From: Homalodisca vitripennis
Lineage: Eukaryota > Arthropoda > Insecta > Hemiptera > Cicadellidae
Direction: 5' to 3'
Assembly: GCF_021130785.1 (NCBI RefSeq)
Contig: NC_060214.1
Location: 7,069,001 to 7,133,000, forward strand
DNA length: 64,000 bases
Below the pieces are notes generated by a model. The model did not search any database. It worked only from the letters and a program-made list of their open reading frames with translations, and had not been told where the DNA came from. Positions 22,965 to 33,655 of the stretch are shown here, piece after piece (position 1 is the first letter of the stretch; every line of letters begins with the position of its first letter). The position numbers and the translations under genes were made by a program.

Positions 22965-23560
22965 CTGTTTCTTAATGTTAAGGTAACTAGTTTCCAAAAT
23001 AGTTTGTCTTGTAGACTTTTTGGTCTTCAATGTTCGTCAATTTAAATAGTCGATAACTACACGGATTATCGATCTTATATAAAACTGATAATTAATTACA
23101 TTATGTGACAATGTTAAATTATAGAGAGCTAGAAGTACGTCACAGCAAGCATCCCGTAACAGGCTATGGTCAATGATTGCATGTACAATTTGAAGTCTAT
23201 GGCCCATTTCATTCTCGAGACGTTCTCAGGACAGATAAACAAACACAATCGTATAGAAAACTAATGTGATTACTTCAACACATTACATTTTTTTCATTGA
23301 TAAGGTTCCATAGCAGTTAAAAAAATAAAAGTTCTGGTTAAGTAGGGAGGGTATTACAACACAAGATTGCGCTGAAATAAAGTATAGCCATCAACTTTTA
23401 ACACAGACGTTGCACTCTTTGTTTTTTTTTTTATTAATAATAGTGTACATGCACGTGTTAAAATGTTAATATTAAAACCGATGGTTGCACTCAGTTTCTT
23501 TTTACACATGTATTTATTCTGCTATTTTCCCATCATCCATGGGCTGAATCTAAAAATATT
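22965..23560. other. Unassigned stretch
   Basis: The words GACGTTGCACTC (23405) and GATGGTTGCACTC (23481) recur about 75 bp apart. Nothing more is visible. Confidence 0.35.
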
Positions 23561-23561
23561 C

Positions 23562-23770
23562 GATAGCGCTCAGCCAAATCACCACGATATGCCCCATCAC
23601 CGAGCTTAATGTTACTAGCTTAATATATAAATTAAAGGCAACGTTTCAAGCATATACATAATTGTATTTTCGAGATATCTTGTGGACTGAAAAATATATA
23701 GACAGACAGTAATGAAATGTCTTCCAGCCTCATTAGTGATAGGCTTTGCTTACGCTCAGTCAATAATTAG
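23562..23770 (-). repeat. Interspersed repeat family B, minus copy with doubled head
   Basis: The minus-strand head GACTGAGCGTAAGCAAAGCC lies at about 23743-23762, with ATCACTAATGAGGCTGGAAG after it and ATATCTCGAAAATAC within. A second head-like GGCTGAGCGCTATCG lies at about 23562-23577. This suggests two adjacent copies or a partial tandem. Confidence 0.6.
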
Positions 23771-23914
23771 ATTAAATTATATTAATTTAAATCCTAATAA
23801 TTCAGCTACCAAATATTTCTTGAAGTGGCTTCGTTTATTACCAGAACTCCATGATCATTGAGTTATAAACATAATATAATGTTTATTTAAATAATTAGCT
23901 TAAGTACTGGAACT

Positions 23915-24385
23915 TTGACCTGGGAGCTTTCAGTCTCTGAAAATGTAAACTCCATCTCATGGAAACTCCTAATCTAAGCAAGCTCCGTCTCGTAGTTCCA
24001 TATATCCTCTGGATCTTTTAGTCTCTGAAAGCTAGAGTTTTCAGGGGGTTTCTAGCTCACTGAAACTCCTAAGCTATGCAAGCTCCGTCCTGTAGTTTCA
24101 TATATGGTCTCTGGATCTTTTAGTCTGTCTGAAAGCTAGAGTTTTCAAGGGGTTTCCAGCTCACTGAAACTCCTAAGCTATGGAAACTCTGCCCTGTAGT
24201 TTCCATATATCCTCTGGATCTTTTAGTCTCTCAAAGCTAAAGTTTTCAGGGAGTTCCCAGCTCAATGAAACTCCACACATAGTTTCATACGGCCTCTGGG
24301 AGCTCTCTATCTCTGTCTGAAATCTACAGTTTTCAGGGGTTTCTAGCTCATGAAAGCTCCTAAGGCATGCAAGCTCTGCCTTGTC
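23915..24385. repeat. Tandem repeat, about 102-bp unit, 4-5 copies
   Basis: The words CTCTGGATCTTTTAGTCT, AAAGCTAGAGTTTTCA, GTTTCTAGCTCACTGAAACT and CTCCTAAGCTATG recur with starts near 24011, 24113, 24216 and (shortened) 24296, with a partial copy from 23917. The copies are imperfect and the spacing is about 102 bp, which is divisible by 3. No frame stays open through the array. Confidence 0.8.
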
Positions 24386-24995
24386 GTTTCTTACACATTC
24401 TGTAAACTCGCTGTAGGGTGTAGGCTGTCAAAAATAAGCACAGTCTTTCTGTTACACTATAATTTAAAAATACTGGGTGACGTTAACAATCCTTTGACTC
24501 AACTCATTTTCAAATATTTTTGTCCCACATTACACAATTCAATAGATCCTGCCCAAAGAGCAAGCGTTACTTATAATACAGGCCAGATTACAGATTACAG
24601 TGACAGTCAAAGGAAAATTCGCAGTGACAATCTGTTCACTAAATCACCTGTTTGCCTGTTATTCGTGTACCAGTTACACGAGTGACAAGTAACAGTTAAT
24701 GAGTGGTCAGCGGTGACAGATCGTGACGAATCTCGGTGACGCCGTTCTCAATTACCTCACATCATCCTGTCGTTTTGTAAGCTGACCTCGACAACACATT
24801 ACCGTCATGTTCTCCTTCTGGTTACCAGCTGATTTATTCAGATTTATCAACATTATTACGACGTTTAAATACTGTTACAACACTCTTACAGAACAGTTTA
24901 AATTTATAGGGCACTATGACAGAACCACGTATACTACTAGGGTATGTTTTTAAAAGGTTAAAACTTACGGAATGTCACCCGACTCGAACTGTGGC
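24386..24995. other. Unassigned stretch
   Basis: One 111-residue plus frame (24350-24685) starts within the tandem repeat and has no recognisable motif. It is probably chance. Confidence 0.35.
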
Positions 24996-24998
24996 GGA

Positions 24999-25206
24999 AA
25001 TCTATTGCGAGTTGAATCGCGAGACTCAAGCCTCGTGTCTACATCTGAACAGATAAAAAGCTACTCACGGCGGGCTTGAGAGCCGGGCTTAGTTGTTTGA
25101 TATCTATCGCTATCAAATAACTTCGGGTTGGATTTTGGACAAATCCACTTTTAAAGTGTCACTTTGGCTCAGAGCAACTCGCGTAGACAGTATGAGACAC
25201 CTGGAA
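24999..25206 (+). repeat. Hairpin-rich repeat family C, copy 2
   Basis: The stem at 25091-25122 is AGTTGTTTGATA / TATCAAATAACT around the same TCTATCGC loop. Compared with copy 1 (20163-20194), one G-C pair has become T-A on both sides, and one C has become T, leaving a G-U pair. Additional pairs are GGATTT/AAATCC (25132-25148) and CACTTTTAAAGTG (25149-25161), the last present only here. Confidence 0.7.
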
Positions 25207-25995
25207 AATTCTGAAAACAATATTGATACTTTGCTCGTACTTTTATAATTGAAATTAAATGAATTTACCTATACATTTTACGTAGTTTTAATTTTATTGT
25301 TATATCAAACATTTCTCGAAATACTAATACAATTATTTATACTTGAATAAGGTTACTTCCTGCCATTAATAAATATAGATAATCAATCCAGAAGTAAATA
25401 GTGTCAGTTTACTAAAATGAAATTTACAGTAAAATGTATGATATGACATCCTAAGACTTTTTCAGTGGGACCAGTCGTGGAAAACGAAATTTTCTAGTTT
25501 GCAAAAGTATTAAATTGGTTATAGTAAAATCATAGATCTAACCTCTGATCCACCACAGCGTATGGTAGTGTAGACAAAACCTACCTAGACACATTATTTC
25601 GAAGCCATATCATAACATTATTAAATTAAAGTAGCGATATTAAATTTACCAATCTTAATTTATAACATTGTCTAAAAACGTGATAAGAAGATTCATGTGT
25701 TATGTGATAAAGAATGTCAATTCTTTTTAGGTCTCTTTTCAACCTCGATGTCAATGACGAGGTAATGCCATTTGCTAGACACAAATATCGACCTTCGGCA
25801 CAAAGATAAAAATATTTACTTAGCCAAAACTCTTGTCATTTACTTCCCCTGATTCAAAGTTTGTCTGAAAACTACTTGGACTTTAATATAAATAGAAAAT
25901 TTTCAGCAAACGGTAATGGGTTTGATCCTCTGATCCTCAGTCTGAATTGTTAACAACCTTTGTGGGGCTAATAAACAACTCCAGAGTTGAATGGA
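25207..25995. other. Unassigned AT-rich stretch
   Basis: Nothing recognised. Confidence 0.4.
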
Positions 25996-25999
25996 TGAA

Positions 26000-26995
26000 C
26001 TGTTTAATAATAATAAATGTTTCAAGGAATGCACCACAGAAGCAAAATGCACATACTAAACTCCACTATCCACAATTAAATCAAAACATCAAGTAGCAAA
26101 TGAAAGAGTCGTCACTGTATAGCTCATTTGACAAGTAATGGAACCCTAAAGGAAGAAAGGTCTTGTCTCTGATTGAACTTGCTGAAACAGGGTGTGTTGA
26201 TTCGCCAACAAAAGGTGTTCAATACTCGGCCATCAAAATTATCCAAAGGAATTCTCTTACGTTTAGCCATACTTGAGTACCTCTAATGCAACTATACCCA
26301 TAGATTTTAATCTTTTCTCTAATCTTTTCCCATAGAATTTTGCATATTCCCATCGCTTCAATATCTTATTTTGAGGTAGCAAGAGAATATTACTTTGTCC
26401 TACGCGGAACCCTCCACTTATTTTTGTTCCTAATTGAAAATAATGGATCCCTCTAGGTATTTCTGCCTGGTCACCACAATAAACTTGCAAATGAACAATT
26501 GCAATCTTTTCTACCGTAGTAAATGACCAATAGCAGAATGAGGTCCTTCAACAAAGCACATGATTACGTTTGGTGATCGAAGGCCATATTAAGCAGGATA
26601 GACCAGAGAGAGGACTAAATCAATTGGACAACGAAGATAAGGATATATCTGTAGCCGATCTCTGTGTTTTCCACTCCCATCAAATATTGAGTTGCTCTCT
26701 AGATGAGGGATTTGAAAGGTCTAATAGAGCATCTTGAAAAAACACCACAATTTTACCAACTTAACTGTGTCTAAGAAGTATATTATACCAGCATAAATTT
26801 CATCCAACTAGGTATGCTTGAAATTTCATTCTCTTATAATCACCTAATTCTAAATTTCTATAAAACTTGTTGGAAAGAATGCAAATTAGGTGCCTACATG
26901 CATCCCACTTCAGCAATATATCAACAACAATAAATAAGCCTTGTGCTTCTCAAGAAATCTCTAATATTCCCTTCAATGATGCACCACTGATTTTC
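26000..26995 (-). other. Possibly decayed coding region, unrecognised
   Basis: The minus strand has a 75-residue frame at 26263-26490 (YCGDQAEIPRGIHYFQLGTK, then NILLLPQNKILKRWEYAKFY) whose residue mix is more protein-like than most frames in this window. Neighbouring minus-strand frames, such as KRKRIPLDNFDGRVLNTFCW around 26170-26265, hint at continuation with frameshifts. I do not recognise a family. A decayed transposon protein is the simplest guess. Composition changes little at the edges. Confidence 0.25.
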
Positions 26996-26999
26996 TTTT

Positions 27000-27310
27000 C
27001 ATTACGGCTCGAATAAAGCCATCATTGCGGGAGTCCGTGGGCTGACCCGGGCTTTGCATAATTCATACCCGGTAAGTGAGATGTCCGAACTGGACCAGTT
27101 GCGACAGTTTTATTTATTGGCTGCTAATTACAAGTTTTGCTACAAGACCGGTAAACACGCCACTTCCTCTGTCTGTGCCGGACGGGTGAGTTATTTACTG
27201 TATGTTCGCAAATCCCCGTGCGAAGCCTGATGTACAATCAGTCGTTTTATTACACGAAACGTGCGACTGCGAGAAAAGTCGAGTTTTTATATGGTTAATA
27301 TACACGAAAG
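27000..27310. other. Unique GC-richer block
   Basis: Local words such as GGGCTGACCCGGGCTTTGC and GACCGGTAAACACGCC stand out from the AT-rich background. CCGGTAAGTGAG (about 27069) and ACGGGTGAGTTA (about 27182) resemble splice donors, but no convincing exon precedes them. It may be a regulatory element or exon-like sequence; unproven. Confidence 0.3.
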
Positions 27311-27556
27311 GTGGAAACAGTGTGCACTGAAAGTAATAGAATATCAACCTTTTCAATAGATAAAGCGAAACTTTGTGTATTTCGCTTTGTCTAGTTTACA
27401 TTTTAAAATGTCTGAATTGTTTAGCAGGATGATAAAATTTTGCAGAAACAGAAAGTTTCGAGAACTGTTACTTGTCTTCTTCTTCAGGTTTAAACAACCT
27501 AATACTCTAGAACCGATAGCCAATTTCTATTGCAAGACCACATAACCTACTTCTTT

Positions 27557-27765
27557 GTTTGAAGGTTATTTTTGACGATGGAAGGAATGTGGAAGAAACA
27601 GGATTGTTTCGGACATTTGCCATCGTTCAGTGAAATTATGTAATAGGTTAGTTCTTTACCTGAAGAAGAGATCAGATTGCAGATCTCGAAACGCAGTGTT
27701 ACTGTTTTCTTGTTTCACTTGAACGATGGCAAATGTCCGAAAAAATTGTGTTTCCTTCACATAAC
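27557..27765. repeat. Family H palindrome with an intact hammerhead-like core
   Basis: The left arm (minus sense, 27570-27634) and right arm (plus sense, 27716-27762) both carry GAACGATGGCAAATGTCCG and a following GTTTCCTTC-type word. Between them, on the plus strand, CTGAAGA (27660-27666) is followed by the 6-bp stem GAGATC/GATCTC (27668-27687) and GAAAC. It is the same layout as 42015-42440 but more compact. Confidence 0.7.
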
Positions 27766-28180
27766 CTAGATTTCCTGAAAACAACAGAGGAATTTCCTTT
27801 ACGAAATTAAATTGATCGCCAACTATGATACTTTTGGTGCGGGTCAAAATGGGAGGGTAAATGTACGGTTGAAACAGAAAAATGTTTTTTTTTTACTCAT
27901 ATCACATTTTTTACACTCAAAACCACTGTTAGATATGCAAATAATCAGTGTTATAATACGGGCACTAAGAGACTACCAGTCACCACTTTCAGTGTTCCGC
28001 CTTCACATATGCGACTGTGAAGTGTTGTTTGTGCTCTTGAATTCTGAGTAGTGCCTTCGCTACGATTCATATTCCCAAATCTGTACTTCAAAGTGCTGAT
28101 GTAACAGTCAGATATTACGTTAAAAAAATTAGTTTCAGTATATTAAAATGCTTTACAGAATTTAAGTGCGTGTTTTTGTC
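27766..28180. other. Unassigned stretch
   Basis: Nothing recognised. Confidence 0.4.
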
Positions 28181-28184
28181 TCTC

Positions 28185-28275
28185 ACACCTGAGGAAGAGA
28201 TGAGATTCCAATACTCGAAACGTTGTTTTATACGTATTGTAACATATAATGATGGGCAAATTTCAGATATCCTAA
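28185..28275 (+). repeat. Family H, single core copy
   Basis: CACACCTGAGGAAGAGATGA (core CTGAGGA) is followed by ATACTCGAAACGTTG and later AACATATAATGATGGGCAAA. It matches the core-to-ATGGCAAAT order of the other copies. The stem is reduced to GAG/CTC. Confidence 0.6.
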
Positions 28276-28369
28276 TATATTTTTCACCACTTACAATCAA
28301 AAACTCGGTCTTTGTAGGATTGGCTGGATCTGATTGGTTGTTTTACGTGTATTAAGCTGATAAAAATTT

Positions 28370-28785
28370 TATCTCAGAAAAAACTTATTGTTTGCGATTT
28401 TTTTTAAATTTTGATACTTTCTTCTCATATCGACCCAAGCTAAAACTGTTACAACTGATGATCGCTTTCTTATTAAAAGGAAATTACTGTCGATTTAACG
28501 GACTAGGTTTGTTTGTATGAAATGAAAATTGGTTCTCGATCCTGGGACCATAAGGTGAAACATACACATAAATTAACAAATGCATGAAAACGTGGCCATT
28601 ATATTTTAGAATCCATGTATATTAGACAATGGAATATTGGTAATATTTTTAAAAATTTTTCAACTATACCCATACCAGATGAAGAAGATGGATATCATTT
28701 CTTAAAACGTAGTGGTTCAGAAACAATCCTGCTTTGCTTACACGTTGTTAAACCCCCATTATGTACTCGTATTAAATAATTGAAA
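28370..28785. other. Degenerate family D piece and unassigned sequence
   Basis: About 28380-28510 carries words resembling family D (CTGATGATCGCTTTC, GATACTTTCTTCTCATATCG). A weak family-H-like piece (CCAGATGAAGAAGATGG, AAAACGTAGTG) lies at 28674-28715. Both are too decayed to define. Confidence 0.3.
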
Positions 28786-28789
28786 GAAT

Positions 28790-28988
28790 AATAGTTAGGT
28801 AAGAGATCGTAAATTGAATGAATATCATTAAGTAATGTAAATGAATATATAAACTAAATTTGTACCAACAGCAATAGCCAAATTTAATTTCGTTAACGAT
28901 TGAATCACTAAAATTACTTGCTCTGCCGGGACTCGAACTCGGATATTTCACTTGTCGGGCGAGTGCGCTACCACTACACCTCAAAGTC
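28790..28988 (-). mobile_element. tRNA-derived SINE family S3
   Basis: The minus strand has GAGGTGTAGTGGTAGCGCAC (A-box-like), CTCGCCCGACAAGTG (anticodon-arm-like) and CCGAGTTCGAGTCCCGGC (strong B box), then GAGCAAG. The spacing is tRNA-like. The acceptor ends do not pair and the anticodon stem has a mismatch, so it is not a functional tRNA gene. A second copy of the B-box part lies at 29345-29389. The overlapping minus-strand frame 28772-28984 is an artefact of this unit. Confidence 0.7.
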
Positions 28989-29275
28989 CTTACTTTTTAC
29001 GAATCAGTTATTTATAATTTTGCCAGGTTTCTATCATTTATGTGTTTAAATAGCCAAACTAATATAAAATCGGTAGACTAAGTACTTACCAAACTAATTT
29101 TATTTTTAAATTCAATTTTTATTACAACTACATACAATAAAAATGGTTCACACAAATGAAAATTGTATATCATAAATATTATATATTTTGTTTACTTTGT
29201 TAATTTTCCAAAACGGTATATAATGTTTTTACCCGAGTCATAGTATAAAAAGATTAGACTTAGTCTTTTTTGTCT
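28989..29275. other. Unassigned AT-rich stretch
   Basis: Nothing recognised. Confidence 0.4.
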
Positions 29276-29277
29276 TT

Positions 29278-29278
<1 letters not shown>

Positions 29279-29330
<52 letters not shown>
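29279..29330. repeat. (AT)n microsatellite
   Basis: About 25 AT units. Confidence 0.95.
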
Positions 29331-29336
<6 letters not shown>

Positions 29337-29344
29337 TTAATAAA

Positions 29345-29384
29345 CATTGGATCACAAAAAATTCTTGCTCCGCCGGGACTCGAA

Positions 29385-29389
<5 letters not shown>
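29345..29389 (-). mobile_element. SINE S3 fragment truncated by an AT microsatellite
   Basis: CTTGCTCCGCCGGGACTCGA matches 28918-28937 with one difference. The homology stops after GAACTC, where the next AT run begins. The tRNA-like 5' half is thus replaced by AT repeats. Confidence 0.65.
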
Positions 29390-29480
<91 letters not shown>

Positions 29481-29481
29481 A
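29388..29481. repeat. (AT)n microsatellite, interrupted
   Basis: AT units at 29388-29455 and 29464-29480, separated by AAATATAAATA. The minus-strand frame across it reads an IY dipeptide repeat and is spurious. Confidence 0.95.
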
Positions 29482-29579
29482 CTGATTATAGAACGAGTTA
29501 TTATGTTCATTATTAATTCATATACACAACACATTATGTATCCTGTTATAAAATTCATCGCGACGTTAATCGAAATCAC

Positions 29580-29990
29580 AACCTGTCTCCGGATCAGGGG
29601 AGGCTGTAGAACCGTAAATCCGACCGGCTCACTTTACGTCCGGATTCAGAAAACGAAGGTAAAATCAGAGAGCGGGTATGAGGGCGCAGCGTGGCCCAGA
29701 GATGTTTACGAGATCCCGGTAACGGATGACGGGCGGCCCGCGTAGATCCAGACATAATGCTCACCCTAAGTGCTCGGGCCATGATTTAATATCCAGTTTT
29801 GAATTGCATCCCGTAAATTTGGCGAGAACGACTTTGAGCGAGGGTAGCGGACAGATTTAGCGCCCCCTTAATAACTCTCCTCCAGATATTGGATTGTATA
29901 TACATGACCTGGGTTTGCTATTGCAGACGACGTAATCGCCGTCATCGACCGTTTCACACGACTCTCTCGCGTGTTCGCCGATTTATTCAC
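29580..29990. other. Unique GC-richer, CpG-containing block
   Basis: This block contains many CG dinucleotides (GACGGGCGGCCCGCG at 29728-29742, AAATCCGACCGGCTCAC, GGCGAGAACGAC). It is not repeated elsewhere in the window. Short frames on both strands show nothing I know. It is a candidate conserved non-coding element or promoter-like region; no TATA or initiator assignment can be defended. Confidence 0.35.
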
Positions 29991-30515
29991 CTTACACTAC
30001 GTAAGTGAGCTAATTTAATACATCTTTAATATATCTTCTTTAAGGATTTAATATATACAAGAGGATTCATTTATAGTAACCTTATAGACCTTCGTATGCA
30101 GCCAATACTTTTTTTTAAACGAAGTGAATTATCTGTTAGTGTTGCAACGAATACGGAACAAACGGACGGATTGTCCTTTGACCTTCTGACCCCAAAATCA
30201 ATAGGCTTCTTCCATAATCTCAAGTCTTTAAAATCGTTTTCTCAGAATGTATCGTACATAGGTACAGACGGACGGTCAAGCACTCGATTTTGTGCAGATC
30301 TTATAGAGTCCGTAATAACTTTTTTTATTACGTAGTCAAAAACTAGAAAACATCTCACATTTTCCTTTTCTTAGCCGGGGTTATTATTTCCCAAATAATT
30401 ATAGGTAATATTATAATTTAATTACTATCAATTGAGACAGGTAAAAAGATTAATATGCTTATTTTCTAACGTTAAATCTAGTTTTCTTTTTAGTTCTTTG
30501 GCTCTAAAGTTTGTT
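29991..30515. other. Unassigned stretch
   Basis: Nothing recognised. Confidence 0.4.
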
Positions 30516-30519
30516 ATTG

Positions 30520-31000
30520 TCGATTGAAGGTTGGTAAGGATATTAGGATTTTTGGACATTTACCATCGTTATAGGTTATAAAGGGTAAAACACAACGTTT
30601 CGAGTATTGTAGTCTATGCTCTTCGTCAGGTGGGGAGGTATTAATACATACAAAAACTACGAACAGAAACATACCCAATGGCTGCTTGGAGTCCAACCCA
30701 GACGTTGTCACTGCACAGGATGTAAGTCCCGAGCACAAGTCACAAGTACGAGGATAGCAACCACACATCACACCAGCACAGGATACAGTGGGATACTAAC
30801 TTGCACCCTGTGTAGTGACAACGCCTGAACTGGACTCCAAGCAGGATTTGTGTATGTTTAAACTCTCTTTTTGTTCGTTATTTTTGTATGTAAAAATACT
30901 TCTCCCACCTGACGAAGAGGATAGACTCCAATCGTTAAAACGTTGTGTTATACCTTTTATAACCTATAACGATGGCAAATGTCCCAAATCTTGAGAGTGT
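30520..31000. repeat. Family H large palindrome (about 480 bp)
   Basis: The left half (minus sense, 30540-30640) and right half (plus sense, 30895-30990) are inverted copies with CACCTGACGAAGAG, AACGTTGTGTT and AACCTATAACGATGG words. The inner part is also inverted: TGGAGTCCAACCCAGACGTT (about 30688) faces CAACGCCTGAACTGGACTCC (about 30819), and TTGTCACTGCACAGG faces CCTGTGTAGTGACAA. The whole unit is therefore a nested fold-back. The left core retains GAG/CTC and GAAACG; the right core has lost the GAAA box to TTAAAACG. Confidence 0.75.
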
Positions 31001-31810
31001 TGTAGATTGATAAACAAATTCCTTTTCCAAGGATAATCTCAATATGATAAACACGCCATACGTTTAAACATTTCAATTACAATAATGTGGCTAACTCAGT
31101 TAGTTTAGAACAGGTCTATTAACACATTCTACAATACCAACTGATACACAGAGAACTGTTAGATTAGACAACGCATGCTCATTACATTCCAGCTTCCAAT
31201 GCGCTCCTCACAACTGCGCAGTGCGGAGTGCGCAGTCTTCATTCGCTGTACGCAGACCAACGGTAACTGAAGCGCTAATTTACATTCGCATTAAATTTAA
31301 TGCACACAGATTACAGTAAATCATAAACATCCGTTGGGGAATGAGTGAATTAATTTACCCATGATCTACAATTCTTCACTATAGATCTACAGTATTCAAT
31401 TTTCATTTTCGTGGCGTAGTATATTCCAGTTCACAGTGATGACTCTCAATTCAGTACCCAAACCGGAGAATGGTAGGATTAGTATCGGTCAAGCATTACG
31501 TTGATACATCATTATTTTTACGCTTTTTACAATGGTACATTTAATCAGCACCAACATCAGAAACTTTTAGCTTCCCATAACTTTCTATTGTAGGACAGGG
31601 AAGTAGATACATATGTTCTCATTCTTTATCTTTTGTGTCTTCTTTTCTTAATTTAATAGAATTATATATATGTATTCTGCGTCTGATTCAATTTTTTTAT
31701 CTGTGATTGGAAATATAATGCTTATAATCAATATCTAATAACAATTGTTAAGCCATCTCCACTTACTACCAAAATGAGATTTTCTTGACTATTAAGCAAT
31801 AAACCTTGAC
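31001..31810. other. Unassigned stretch
   Basis: Around 31195-31260 there are direct GCGCAGTGCGGAGTGCGCAG words. Otherwise nothing. Confidence 0.35.
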
Positions 31811-31814
31811 AAAC

Positions 31815-32150
31815 TATGAAGGAAACAGGAGTTTATCTGAACATTTTCCATCGCTCAGCGATACTAAAAATCAGTAATACTACGTTTCAAGATATACAAC
31901 CTGATCTCTTCCTCAGGTAAATAACTAACCTAACACTTAATTACAAACTTGGTTAAAATAAACAAATCATACCAGAGCGAAGTGACACGCATAAGTCAGG
32001 TATCCCAACCACCATGTTGTGTGTCAACATTACTAACTCTAAAACATGCACTTAATACAAAAACAAAACTCAACATTAATTACAGAACGCAGGTCACAAT
32101 AGGTCTGCATTCACTGACCAACCACCTACGACGACAAACTACACTGTCTT
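31815..32150 (-). repeat. Family H, single long copy
   Basis: On the minus strand it contains GTGAATGCAGACC, CATGTTTTAGAGTTAGTAAT, CATGGTGGTTGGGATACCTG, TACCTGAGGAAGAGATCAGG and GAAACGTAGTATTACTGA in the same order as 42100-42400. A short frame on the plus strand (31949-32161) is coincidental. Confidence 0.7.
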
Positions 32151-32439
32151 TGCCCTACTAAATTTTGTCTATTTGGTGACTACTCTCTACTTAACAAGGA
32201 ATGTGAATGGCATAAAGATGTTTTCTGATTTATCAATTTATCAGGACAGATCTTGTTCGGAAGGAATGTAACCTAGAAAACAGAACTTCCTTTTAGGCTT
32301 TTAGATGAAATCAAACTCAATTTGGAAATGTGTCTCCCCGTTATTAGATTTGTATTGATTTTTAATTCAGACTATTGCTGTACTCGGTAAAGTGTTACAC
32401 AAATGCAAATAGAGTGTTAAAATTGGATTTGATTTCTTC

Positions 32440-32850
32440 CGAACCTTGTTGGATATCAGTGTAATGTTGGATCAATGATTATCGGATCTCCCTCAGACAC
32501 CAGAAGGAGAGTCTGGGTGCCACAGACAACGTGACGTCACAGAACTACAGTCGTGTGTGGCTGTGGCTACTGAGACGGTGATATTGAACCTGTGTCACGA
32601 GCTGTCATCGCTGACACATGACACTCTCACACTCTTGTTTATCGCCGCTTCCCCGTGTTTTATTGTGCACTTTACTCAGTGTCCGGCTAAACACGCCGTT
32701 ATTGGTCGCCTCCTTCATCTTCCCCGACAGTGACGGGTGGTCCTCTCCCAGCACTCGGTCAAAACTGCGTACTTTCCGGATGAGCATTCGTCGTTCAGAT
32801 TCAACCGTTGATTTCATCCACAAAATACTCCAGAGAATGGTGTACATATG
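32440..32850. other. Unique GC-richer block
   Basis: This block has CpG and non-repetitive words (CAACGTGACGTCACAGAAC, CCGACAGTGACGGGTGG). TGACGTCA at 32531-32538 is a perfect CRE/ATF-type octamer. Two short overlapping frames on opposite strands (32605-32847 and 32618-32851) show nothing recognisable. It could be regulatory DNA. Confidence 0.35.
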
Positions 32851-33079
32851 ATTTCAATTTTTTTATCCGAAATATTTCCTAAACAAGGTAATTTTATTTT
32901 AAATAGCTGGATACCACATATACCGAAAAAGAACAATGCTTCGCTTCCTCCTGTCTTTGCAAGTGTACAACTCCTGTTCTCTTCATGTAGCCCAAAAATA
33001 ACCCTGAAGTAATTTTGTGACTAAACCTTTAATTTTGGTTAATAACGAGATCTAACTAATTTGAACAAATGAGGATCGA

Positions 33080-33655
33080 GCATCCATGAAGGGAGTTTTT
33101 GGTATAGATGTAATCTAATCAAGATACCTTGCCTATGGATTTTATTGATTTCCATGAACAAGATGTTCAAGATCAACTGTGGGGTTTTAGATATAGTTGT
33201 AGTCCGTAGGTCAAGATTCCTATGGTATTTGATGACCTCGAGGAACATGATGTTCAAGATGCACTGTTGGGTTTTGGATATAGTTGTAGTCCGGATATCA
33301 AGATACCTTAGCTGTGGTATTTGATGACCTCGAGGAACATGATGTTCAAGATGCACTGTTGGGTTTTGGATATAGTTGTAGTCTGGATATCAAGATACCT
33401 TAGCTGTGGTATTTGATGACCTTGAGGAACATGATGTTCAAGATGCACTGTTGGGTTTTGGATATATTTGTAGTCCGGATATCAAGATACCTTAGCTCTG
33501 GTATTTGATGACCTCGAGGAACATGACGGTCACGATGCACTATTGGGTTTTGGATATAATTGTAGTCCGGATATCAAGATACCTTAGCTGTGGTATTTGA
33601 TGACCTCGAGGAACATGACGTTCAAGATGCAATGTTGGTTTGGGTATAATTGTAG
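33080..33655. repeat. Tandem repeat, 92-bp unit, about 6 copies
   Basis: GTTTTGGATAT starts occur at 33271, 33363, 33455 and 33547 with exact 92-bp spacing, with earlier diverged copies from about 33095 and 33187 and a partial copy near 33637. Shared words are GTAGTCCGGATATCAAGATA, CCTTAGCTGTGGTATTTGAT and CCTCGAGGAACATGA. Central copies are nearly identical. Because 92 is not divisible by 3, the overlapping minus-strand frame (33039-33356) is not a coding repeat. Confidence 0.9.

Noticed and set aside
28918..28988. Possible functional tRNA gene (minus strand)
   Set aside because: The B box is good, but the acceptor stem does not pair, the anticodon stem has a mismatch, and a second partial copy shows it belongs to a SINE.
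29352..29579. 75-residue minus-strand frame with IY repeats
   Set aside because: It is a translation of an (AT)n microsatellite.
33039..33356. 105-residue minus-strand frame with recurring TTTISKT words
   Set aside because: It overlies a 92-bp array; 92 is not a multiple of three, so successive units are read in different frames.
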